A stretch of 7,495 nt of DNA from DATEPR01 sp036269975. GTDB taxonomy: Bacteria > Actinomycetota > Actinomycetes > Mycobacteriales > Pseudonocardiaceae. The first letter of the stretch is position 1. Each line of letters starts with the position of its first letter. The position numbers and the translations under genes were made by a program. The stretch is taken from NCBI GenBank assembly GCA_036269975.1, contig DATBDL010000307.1, positions 1-7,495 on the forward strand, in the 5' to 3' direction. Below are positions 1-5,398 of the stretch, in pieces. A model generated the notes under the pieces. The model saw only the letters and a list, made by a program, of their open reading frames with translations. It was not told the origin of the DNA and searched no databases.

Positions 1-29
1 CACTTCCCCTGCCTCACCCCCGATCCATG

Positions 30-41
30 CCGCACGTGCGG
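30..41. repeat. 12-bp perfect palindrome
   Basis: CCGCACGTGCGG is self-complementary over all 12 bases and overlaps by three bases the left arm of the longer inverted repeat beside it. It could be the core of an operator or the tip of a short hairpin. No gene in view starts next to it, so no role can be assigned. Confidence 0.5.
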
Positions 42-126
42 TCGGTGGTGGTTTGTCAAGGGTGGCCGAAGGCCATCGCGACGAAGTAGCGACGTGATGC
101 GCCCTTGACAAAACCACCACCGACCG
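39..126. repeat. Long inverted-repeat element with nested hairpin, downstream of hypF
   Basis: The left arm (39-62, 24 bases) and right arm (102-126, 25 bases) are reverse complements except for one extra base in a T/A run. They enclose 39 bases. The enclosed part begins with a second perfect hairpin, TGGCC-gaa-GGCCA (63-75), and then carries the direct repeat GCGACG at 78-83 and 89-94. Each arm contains TTGACA oriented outward. Folded as one strand it gives a very stable stem of about 24 bp. It lies 148 bases past the hypF stop with no gene between, so it could end hypF transcription, although no T-run follows. Arm length and near-identity also fit a miniature inverted-repeat or REP-like mobile element. 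No transposase is visible in the window. Confidence 0.7.
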
Positions 127-220
127 TTACGACAATGCAAAGATCGGAGTGAAGCAGAACCCCAAACCCCGAGGCCACCCGACAACAAGGATCTGAACAG
201 CAAAACGACGACCAAGCCGC

Positions 221-301
221 GGGGATCCCCCCAATATCCAGTCTATTCGATCTTGGCCCCAAGCGCGACCGACTTACGCCGGGCCTGTGGACAACTCGCC
301 G
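221..301. repeat. Short interspersed repeat, copy A (hypF 3' end)
   Basis: This stretch matches 4004-4082 in three blocks kept in order and spacing. The first is a G-run/C-run end (ggggatcccccc here). The second is a 19-base block identical in both copies, ccagtctattcgatcttgg (238-256). The third is ctgtggacaactcgccg (285-301, one mismatch to the other copy). The spacer between the second and third blocks is 28 bases here and 27 in the other copy, and is diverged. The third block contains the reverse complement of TTGTCCACA (286-294). Bases 274-301 lie inside hypF and encode its last residues and stop. Similarity ends at about 301. The family of this repeat is not recognised. Confidence 0.75.
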
Positions 302-2580
302 ACACGGTCTAGCGCGCCCGCGACCACCACCTGACCCAGGCTGATCCCGCCGTCGTTGCACGGCACCGCCGCATGCGTCAGCACACGGAACCCCCACCGC
401 CCCAACCCCTCCGTGACCCGGCTGGTCAGCAACAGGTTCTGGAAGACACCACCCGACAACGCGACCGTACGCACGCCAGTGGCCTCGGCGATCCGAACAC
501 AAGTGGCCACGATCGCCTCAGCCACCCCACTGTGGAAGCGACCGGCGATCACCGGAACCGAAGCACCCGCAGCCAAATCAGCCACCACAGCCGCGATCAG
601 ATCAGTTCCGGCCACCTGGAACACACCACCACATTCACTGATCGTGACTGGATAACACCCACGTTCACCCACATCGGCACACTGTTCCAGTTCGATCGCG
701 GCCTGACCCTCGTAGTTGATCTCGTCCCGCAGACCCACAAGCGCGGCGACCGCATCGAACAGCCGGCCAGCGCTGGACGTGCGCGGCACCGCCAACCCGG
801 ACCGCGCCAACCGCACCACCGTCGGCCAACGGGACTCGTTACGCCGGAACACATCCAAGCCACTCGCATCGACACCGGCCGCGTCGGTGTAGGCCGCCGC
901 CATCCGCCATGGCTGCCGGATCGCGCTGACACCTCCTGGCATCGGCACGGCGGTCAGGTGCCCGGCGCGGCGGTAGGACCGCGTGTCGGCGACCAGGAAC
1001 TCACCGCCCCAGATCGTGCCGTCCGGGCCGTAGCCGGTGCCGTCGAAGGCCACTCCGATCACGGTCTCGTCGCAACCGTTGTCCGCGAGGCACGAGGCGA
1101 TGTGCGCGTGATGGTGCTGCACACCCACGAGTTCCAAGTCCCGTTCGAGGGCGTACTTCGTGGACAGGTACTCCGGATGCAGGTCGTGCGCGATCACCTG
1201 CGGCGCGATGTCGAACAGGCGACCGAAGTGCTCGATGCCCTCGGTGAACGACCGCAGGGTCTCCGCGTTCTCCAGGTCGCCGATGTGGTGCGACAGGAAC
1301 GCGTGCCGCCCGGCGGCAAGGCAGAAGGTGTTCTTCAGCTCGGCCCCGCAGCCCAGCACCGGCCGGCGCAGTTCGGCCAGCAGCGGCAACGGTTCCGGCA
1401 CGTAGCCACGGGACCGCCGCAACAACGCCGGCCGGCCGCGCTGCGGACGGACCACCGAGTCGTCGGTGCGGATGTGGATGGCACGGTCGTGCCGCAGGAA
1501 GGCGTCCGCGATGCCGACCAGCCGGTCGGCGGCGTCGGTGTCCTGGAACGCGATCGGCTCGTCCGACACGTTGCCGCTGGTCAGCACGATCGGACCGCCG
1601 ACGGCGCGCAACAGCAGGTGGTGCGGCGGTGTGTAGGGCAGCATCAGGCCGAGTTCGCGGTTGCCCGGCGCTACCGCGTCCGCCAGCACGGCGTCCGGCC
1701 GGCGCGGCAGAAGCACGATCGGCCGGCGGCGCCCGGTGAGCACCGGTTCGGCCACGTCGTCGACGACGCACAACGCCCGTGCTTCGTCCACATCGGACAC
1801 CATCACCGCGAACGGCTTGTCCGCCCTGTGCTTGCGCGACCGCAACGCGGCCACCGCTGCCTGGTTACCGGCGGCCGCCGCGAGGTGGTAGCCGCCCAAC
1901 CCCTTGACCGCGAGCACCCGACCGGCCCGCAGCATCGACGCCGCTGTCGCGATCGGATCGGCGCCGCCGATGTCGGAATCGTCCGGCCCGGCCAGCCACA
2001 GCGTCGGGCCGCACACCGGGCAGCAGGTTGGCTGGGCGTGGAACCGCCGGTCGGCCGGATCGTGGTACTCGGTGGCACAGGCCGTACACATCGGAAAACC
2101 GGACATCGTGGTGTACGGACGGTCGTAAGGGACGTCTCGGACGATCGTGAAACGCGGGCCGCAGTTCGTGCAGTTGACGAACGGGTAGCCGAAACGCCGG
2201 TCGGCCGGGTCGAACAGTTCGGCGAGACAGTCGGCACAGGTCGCGCTGTCGGCGGCGACCAGCGTGTTGCGCCGCCCGGCCGATTCGCTGGCGACGATCA
2301 CGAAACCGGACACACCGGTCGGCGTGATGTCACTCGTGGTGACGCGCTCGATCTCGGCCAGTGGCGGCGCCTTCGTGCGCAGCGCGCCGAGGAACCCCGT
2401 CACGGCCGCCGAAGGGCCCTCGACCTCCAGGAACACTCCGTGCACGTCGTTGCCGACGAGACCGGCCAGCGCGTACTCGCCGGCGAGCGCGTGGACGAAC
2501 GGCCGGAAGCCGACGCCCTGGACCACACCCTCGACCCGAGCGCGCACCCGGACACTTCCGTCCACTCCGAGAGTGTCCAT
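274..2580 (-). CDS. hypF: Carbamoyltransferase HypF, [NiFe]-hydrogenase maturation
   Basis: HypF uses carbamoyl phosphate and ATP to make a carbamoyl adenylate and passes the carbamoyl group to HypE, the first step toward the cyanide ligands of the [NiFe] active site. All domains are present in this 768-residue product. An acylphosphatase domain (about 11-100) has VEGVVQGVGFRPFV at 16-29. Four CxxC pairs (115/118, 137/140, 165/168, 187/190) have x18-x24-x18 spacing typical of the HypF zinc fingers. A YrdC-like domain (about 205-390) has KGLGGYH, KHRADKP and TSGNVSDEP. A Kae1-like domain has HHHAHIASC (488-497), AFDGTGYGPDGT and LSGGVFQN. The ATG at 2580 precedes the acylphosphatase fold closely but lacks a clear ribosome binding site. 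A TTG at 2628 or an internal GTG at codon 12 are alternatives. The last eight residues and stop fall in a dispersed repeat. No other hyp gene is visible. Confidence 0.96.
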   Translation of the reverse strand: MDTLGVDGSVRVRARVEGVVQGVGFRPFVHALAGEYALAGLVGNDVHGVFLEVEGPSAAVTGFLGALRTKAPPLAEIERVTTSDITPTGVSGFVIVASESAGRRNTLVAADSATCADCLAELFDPADRRFGYPFVNCTNCGPRFTIVRDVPYDRPYTTMSGFPMCTACATEYHDPADRRFHAQPTCCPVCGPTLWLAGPDDSDIGGADPIATAASMLRAGRVLAVKGLGGYHLAAAAGNQAAVAALRSRKHRADKPFAVMVSDVDEARALCVVDDVAEPVLTGRRRPIVLLPRRPDAVLADAVAPGNRELGLMLPYTPPHHLLLRAVGGPIVLTSGNVSDEPIAFQDTDAADRLVGIADAFLRHDRAIHIRTDDSVVRPQRGRPALLRRSRGYVPEPLPLLAELRRPVLGCGAELKNTFCLAAGRHAFLSHHIGDLENAETLRSFTEGIEHFGRLFDIAPQVIAHDLHPEYLSTKYALERDLELVGVQHHHAHIASCLADNGCDETVIGVAFDGTGYGPDGTIWGGEFLVADTRSYRRAGHLTAVPMPGGVSAIRQPWRMAAAYTDAAGVDASGLDVFRRNESRWPTVVRLARSGLAVPRTSSAGRLFDAVAALVGLRDEINYEGQAAIELEQCADVGERGCYPVTISECGGVFQVAGTDLIAAVVADLAAGASVPVIAGRFHSGVAEAIVATCVRIAEATGVRTVALSGGVFQNLLLTSRVTEGLGRWGFRVLTHAAVPCNDGGISLGQVVVAGALDRVGELSTGPA

Positions 2581-2620
2581 CCGATTCAGCGCGCTGGCCA
2601 GCCCATTGACTCGAATCGGA
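2580..2620 (-). promoter_or_regulatory. Inverted repeat at the hypF start codon
   Basis: TCCGATTC (2580-2587) and GAATCGGA (2613-2620) are perfect reverse complements. They enclose the ten-base palindrome GCTGGCCAGC (2593-2602). In a hypF transcript starting upstream, the A of the proposed ATG would be the last base of the stem. This could hinder ribosome access or may be chance. There is no purine-rich ribosome binding site in the segment. Confidence 0.4.
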
Positions 2621-2661
2621 CAAGGCAAAAGACGACTTATCGGAACCGGTTGCGGAATGAA

Positions 2662-2700
2662 CGGCTGGTCCCCACCACCCCGACAAGGGGGGACCAGCCG
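2662..2700 (-). terminator. Stem-loop between csoR and hypF: terminator or hypF leader hairpin
   Basis: CGGCTGGTCCCC (2662-2673) and GGGGACCAGCCG (2689-2700) form a perfect 12-bp, GC-rich stem around a 15-base loop that is itself C-run/G-run rich and could extend the pairing. It lies 163 bases past the csoR stop and 82 bases before the hypF start. No T-run follows on the minus strand, but actinobacterial terminators often lack one. If the candidate promoter at 2722-2756 is used, the hairpin would sit near the 5' end of the hypF leader, where it could act as an attenuator or stabiliser instead. Confidence 0.5.
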
Positions 2701-2721
2701 ACCCCTCGGATTGTCATCGAG

Positions 2722-2756
2722 TGTGTACAGAATAATCGCTCAACGAGCAACCGGAA
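2722..2756 (-). promoter_or_regulatory. Candidate hypF promoter(s)
   Basis: Two overlapping sigma-70-like pairs can be read on the minus strand: TTCCGG (2756-2751), 16 bases, TATTCT (2734-2729); and TTGCTC (2750-2745), 17 bases, TACACA (2727-2722). The stretch is clearly richer in A+T than its surroundings. Neither pair is close to consensus, so this is only a likely location for transcription start, about 135 bases before the hypF ATG. Confidence 0.3.
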
Positions 2757-2815
2757 CTCCCCGTGCCGGGTGAATCCCTACCGATCTTCGCCAACCATGG
2801 GGACGCTACCGGCCG

Positions 2816-2836
2816 GTTACCGTTTCAGTCGGTAAC
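2816..2836. repeat. 7-bp inverted repeat downstream of csoR
   Basis: GTTACCG (2816-2822) and CGGTAAC (2830-2836) are perfect reverse complements separated by seven bases. The site lies 27 bases past the csoR stop and well upstream of hypF. It could be the binding site of a dimeric regulator or a weak terminator stem. Confidence 0.4.
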
Positions 2837-2860
2837 GTCGCAGGTCAGCACGGTGCGCGC

Positions 2861-2875
2861 GGTCAGGACCTGACC
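2861..2875. repeat. 15-bp palindrome over the csoR stop codon
   Basis: GGTCAGG-A-CCTGACC is a perfect 7+1+7 palindrome that covers the last csoR codons and its TGA. As RNA it could fold with a five-base loop. It may contribute to ending the csoR transcript or be a protein site; codon constraint makes chance less easy to exclude. Confidence 0.4.
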
Positions 2876-3144
2876 AATCGGGCGATCGCCTCGTTGGCCT
2901 CGCGCAGCTTGGTTTCCGCGATCTCGCCACCCTCGGTGATCGCTTCGCTGACACAATGGCCCAGATGCTGCTCGATCAGACCAAGCGAAACAGCCTGGAG
3001 TGCCTTCGTCGCGGCAGAGATCTGCGTGAGGATGTCGATGCAGTAGTCGTCGTCCTCGACCATCCGTTGCAGCCCGCGTACCTGCCCTTCGATCCGCCGC
3101 AGGCGGCGCAGATAGCCGGCCTTGTCCTCGCTGTATCCCGGCAT
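2863..3144 (-). CDS. csoR: CsoR-family metal-sensing transcriptional repressor
   Basis: This is a small all-helical repressor of the CsoR/RcnR (DUF156) family, which leaves its DNA site when it binds metal. The 93-residue product opens with the family signature (YLRRLRRIEGQVRGL, 11-25). It has C35, H60 and C64, the same 25- and 4-residue spacing as the Cu(I) ligands C36/H61/C65 of Mycobacterium tuberculosis CsoR. The position equivalent to RcnR His3 is Gly3, so the ligand pattern is x-C-H-C, which in this family predicts Cu(I) rather than Ni/Co. The ATG at 3144 was chosen because GGAGG lies five bases upstream; an in-frame ATG at 3159 adds five residues but has a weaker site. It follows the ferredoxin gene by 51 bases and may be an operon tail, autoregulated through the site at 3178-3195. 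The metal is inferred. Confidence 0.93.
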   Translation of the reverse strand: MPGYSEDKAGYLRRLRRIEGQVRGLQRMVEDDDYCIDILTQISAATKALQAVSLGLIEQHLGHCVSEAITEGGEIAETKLREANEAIARLVRS

Positions 3145-3177
3145 GACGTCCTCCACCATCGGAATCCGCCTGCCAGG

Positions 3178-3195
3178 ATACCCCAGGGGGGTTTG
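3178..3195. promoter_or_regulatory. Probable CsoR operator
   Basis: The sequence ATACCCCAGGGGGGTTTG combines a C-tract, a G-tract and A/T-rich flanks, the layout known for CsoR-type operators. It sits in the 51 bases between the ferredoxin stop and the csoR start, the expected place for autoregulation. The two half-sites are not perfectly symmetric (four C, six G). Confidence 0.65.
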
Positions 3196-3438
3196 TCAGA
3201 TGCGTTTTGGGTACTGCAACCGCAGGGCCAGCGTGGGACAGGCGGAGACGGCGGCCCTGGCCTGATCGACCAATGGCGCCGGTACCGCGCCCCGGACGCC
3301 GTCGGCCAGGATCGGATAGCCCCACTCGTCCAGGTCGATCAGCTCGGGCAGCAGTTCGGCACACAGCCCGTGTGCATGGCAGGCGATCGGATTCACCCGA
3401 AGGAGTGGTTCTGGGGCAGGCTGCCTGGTTAGCGCCAT
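3196..3438 (-). CDS. Single-cluster ferredoxin (3Fe-4S type)
   Basis: This 80-residue protein is a small soluble electron carrier. It has the short actinobacterial ferredoxin pattern C20-x5-C26 and C67-P68. His23 occupies the place of the second cysteine of a 4Fe-4S motif, giving the CxxHxxC...CP form usual in 3Fe-4S ferredoxins that serve cytochromes P450 and related oxidoreductases. The ATG at 3438 lies 10 bases inside the end of the NuoF-like gene, so the two are translationally linked and probably exchange electrons. Related ferredoxins also occur beside P450 genes, but no P450 is visible here. Cluster type is inferred from the motif. Confidence 0.9.
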   Translation of the reverse strand: MALTRQPAPEPLLRVNPIACHAHGLCAELLPELIDLDEWGYPILADGVRGAVPAPLVDQARAAVSACPTLALRLQYPKRI

Positions 3439-4826
3439 CCCAACCCCATCCCACTCGCCGGCACCCGGATGACGGGCGCCATCCGCGCCCCGGCGCACGG
3501 CCGGCCGGACGCGTGCGCCCGCACGTCGTCGGCGAACACGGTCAGGGCGCTGGCCGCCAGCCGCACGGCACCGTCCGGATGCGCGCAGGCCCCGCGCCCG
3601 CCGACCATGCCCAGCCGATACCGCAACCGCTCGACGGTCGGCCGCCCGTACGTCAACCCTTCGACATCGTCCACGATCGCGGCCAGCCCGAACATGCAAG
3701 GCCCACACTGCATGGCCGACTCGCCGGCCAGATAACGCAAGATCCGCGCTGTCTCGGCCAGCCCACACGCCCGCGCCGGCAACGCAAGCAACATCCCGAC
3801 GCCAAGCGCACCGCCAGCCGCCGCCAGGGCTCCCGGCGTCAGCGGCAGGTCGGCCGCCGCCGGCAACGGCAGCCAGTTGCCACCGAACCCACCAACCAAC
3901 ACGGCAGAGACGGGCTCGGTCACCCCGTGCCCGAACACCGCACCAACCGAGTCGGCCGCCCCGTTCCCGCCGCCGGAATTCGATCGTTCGTCGGCCGGCT
4001 CTCGGGGGCCCCCCGAATTCCAGTCTATTCGATCTTGGGGTGGGGCTCCAGCCATTACCGCTGGGCTGTGGACAACTTGCCGTTGGTAGCCGAGTGCCGC
4101 TGAAAGTGTTGTGCCCAACGGGATTTCCCGCACTCCCGGCCGTACCGCCACGCCGCCCACCGTCACCAGCATCGTGCCTGGCGCTTCCGGCGTGCCCGCC
4201 GTCCGAAACCAGTCCGCACCATACCTACCGATCAGTGCCACGTTGGCCAGCGTCTCCACGTTGTCCACCAGCGTCGGCCGCCCTCGTACTCCCCGCTCGT
4301 ACGGTCTCGGCGGCGTCTCGGTCGGCCTTGCCTCGCCCGTGTTCAGGAAGTTGACCAGTGCCGACTCCTCGCTGGCCACGAACCGCGCCGGCATCTCGAC
4401 CAACCGGATCGCCACCGGGTCACCGTGGCGCTGCGCGATCGCCGCACGCACGGCGGACCCTCTGTGCACGCAGAGGATCGCCTCGTCGGCGCCGATGGCG
4501 ACCGCCGCCAGCACCATGCCGTCCACTACCAGGTGCGGTGCCACCGTCAGCAGCGCCTTGTCCTTGTCGCTCGCCGGTTCGCCCTCCGCTCCGTTGGCGA
4601 CCACCACCGGCGTCCGCCTACCGGCGGCTACGGCGGCCAGCTTCGCCCCGGTCGGAAACCACGCCCCGCCACGCCCGAGCAATCCCGCCGCGCGCACCAT
4701 CCCGATCAGCTCGGCGCCGAGCACGGGCAACGGCCCGTACCGGTCGACATGCGCGGCCGAGTCGGCCACCTGCCGGGTTTCCGCCCAACCGGCCAGTAAC
4801 CGGGGACCAGACGCGGGACGTGTCAT
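3429..4826 (-). CDS. NuoF-like FMN/Fe-S oxidoreductase with in-frame insertion
   Basis: This 465-residue protein resembles the NADH-binding subunit of complex I. The FMN/nucleotide region has GRGGAWFPTG (51-60) and NGAEGEPASDKDK (78-90), then ESALVNFLNTGEARP (154-168) and PTLVDNVETLANV (184-196). An SLBB-like strand set follows (about 217-320). The C-terminal Fe-S domain has C354, ESAMQCGPC (369-377) and RGACAHPDG (411-419). The first cysteine of the NuoF ESCGxCxPC motif is alanine, as I recall for the stand-alone actinobacterial branch. The role inferred is passing electrons between a nicotinamide or other donor and the ferredoxin encoded next. Start ATG overlaps the preceding stop (ATGA), and the 3' end overlaps the ferredoxin start by 10 bases. 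Residues 247-303 look inserted within the SLBB region and contain a dispersed repeat. Not a true complex I gene: no other nuo genes are adjacent. Confidence 0.88.
   Translation of the reverse strand: MTRPASGPRLLAGWAETRQVADSAAHVDRYGPLPVLGAELIGMVRAAGLLGRGGAWFPTGAKLAAVAAGRRTPVVVANGAEGEPASDKDKALLTVAPHLVVDGMVLAAVAIGADEAILCVHRGSAVRAAIAQRHGDPVAIRLVEMPARFVASEESALVNFLNTGEARPTETPPRPYERGVRGRPTLVDNVETLANVALIGRYGADWFRTAGTPEAPGTMLVTVGGVAVRPGVREIPLGTTLSAALGYQRQVVHSPAVMAGAPPQDRIDWNSGGPREPADERSNSGGGNGAADSVGAVFGHGVTEPVSAVLVGGFGGNWLPLPAAADLPLTPGALAAAGGALGVGMLLALPARACGLAETARILRYLAGESAMQCGPCMFGLAAIVDDVEGLTYGRPTVERLRYRLGMVGGRGACAHPDGAVRLAASALTVFADDVRAHASGRPCAGARMAPVIRVPASGMGLGWR
3918..4088 (-). other. 57-codon in-frame insertion in the NuoF-like gene
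   Basis: The conserved text runs to VREIPLGTTLSAALG (232-246) and resumes at EPVSAVLVGGFGGNW (304-318), which in relatives would be nearly adjacent. The 57 residues between are Gly/Ser/Pro/Asp-rich and match no part of the fold. The middle of the segment (4004-4082) is copy B of the short repeat found at the end of hypF. The segment has no stop in the gene's frame, so the full-length protein can still be made. The exact edges are uncertain because relatives were recalled, not aligned. Confidence 0.6.
4004..4082. repeat. Short interspersed repeat, copy B (inside NuoF-like gene)
   Basis: This copy shows the same block order as 221-301: a G-run/C-run end (gggggcccccc, 4004-4014), the identical 19-base block ccagtctattcgatcttgg (4020-4038), and ctgtggacaacttgccg (4066-4082). 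The last block contains the reverse complement of TTGTCCACA (4067-4075). The gene reads this copy as GTT-GTC-CAC, a different frame from hypF, which reads TTG-TCC-ACA. In the hypF frame this copy would also reach a TAA. Similarity is therefore at the DNA level and not a shared peptide. Confidence 0.75.
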
Positions 4827-5395
4827 ACCGGACGCCGGCCGGACGCCCTGGCTCTGGCCTCGGTGTCCGGATGGCTCACCCCGACCCGCCAGCCCAACGC
4901 GATCACCACCGCGACCACACACGCGATGTTGACCGCGACGACCCAGCCAAGCTGGAAATCCGCTGGCCCGGTGCCGATTCCGTGGATCACGGCCAGCGGC
5001 CAACAGGCGTAGCTGGTCCAGTGGACCGCCTTCCACAGCCGCAGCCGCACCTTCGGCCGCAGCAGGCTGGTGACGACGATGGCCACCGTGAGATCCGTCG
5101 CGACCGCGCCAAGGCCGAGCCAGAACGGGTGGTAGATCGAGCCGAACGGCACGATCGCGTCCAGCCAGCCGATCCCGGCGAACGGATCGATGATCGACGT
5201 GCCGATGTGCACCGCCAGGAAGGCGACAGACAGCAGCGACACGTTGCGGTGTACGGCCGCGATCGCGAACCTCGGCCAGCGCGCACCGCTGAACCGGCCG
5301 CTCTCCAGCACGCCGAACACGACCGACGTGGTGAACAGCACCAGCGCGATCAGCCCGGTGGCCCGACTGGCATACCACATGATCGGCTGGTTCAT
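4823..5395 (-). CDS. Ferric-reductase-like bis-haem membrane protein
   Basis: This 190-residue protein is a short member of the ferric-reductase transmembrane domain family. It carries electrons across or within the membrane through b-type haem. Hydrophobic helices are seen near residues 11-30, 47-68, 90-112, 125-143 and 150-170. Two pairs of histidines with 13-residue spacing, H49/H63 in the second helix and H125/H138 in the fourth, fit two stacked haems each held by one residue from each helix. The soluble FAD/NAD(P)H domain of complete ferric reductases is absent, so electrons must come from another protein, plausibly the NuoF-like/ferredoxin pair or a flavinylated partner. It starts three bases after apbE and its TGA overlaps the next start (ATGA). 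The substrate is unknown; iron reduction is only one possibility. Confidence 0.88.
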   Translation of the reverse strand: MNQPIMWYASRATGLIALVLFTTSVVFGVLESGRFSGARWPRFAIAAVHRNVSLLSVAFLAVHIGTSIIDPFAGIGWLDAIVPFGSIYHPFWLGLGAVATDLTVAIVVTSLLRPKVRLRLWKAVHWTSYACWPLAVIHGIGTGPADFQLGWVVAVNIACVVAVVIALGWRVGVSHPDTEARARASGRRPV

Positions 5396-5398
5396 CCG

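Noticed and set aside
39..126. CRISPR-like or tRNA-like element at the left end
   Set aside because: There are only two arms and they are inverted, not direct repeats. No cloverleaf or anticodon arm could be folded.
56..502. Minus-strand open frame of 148 codons spanning the left-end repeats
   Set aside because: It overlaps the hypF 3' end in another frame, crosses both repeat elements and shows no domain or plausible composition.
2674..2692. Second CsoR operator in the hypF leader (C-run then G-run)
   Set aside because: The runs are part of the 12-bp hairpin and lack the A/T flanks and close spacing of the site at 3178-3195.
373..2835. Very long open frame on the plus strand opposite hypF
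   Set aside because: It is the antisense shadow of a GC-rich gene. The translation is rich in Arg, His, Gln and Pro with no domain, while the minus strand encodes every HypF motif.
3915..4094. Terminal inverted repeats or target duplication flanking the NuoF-like insertion
   Set aside because: Only a five-base ctcgg/ccgag pair is found at the edges, too short to separate from chance in this GC-rich sequence.
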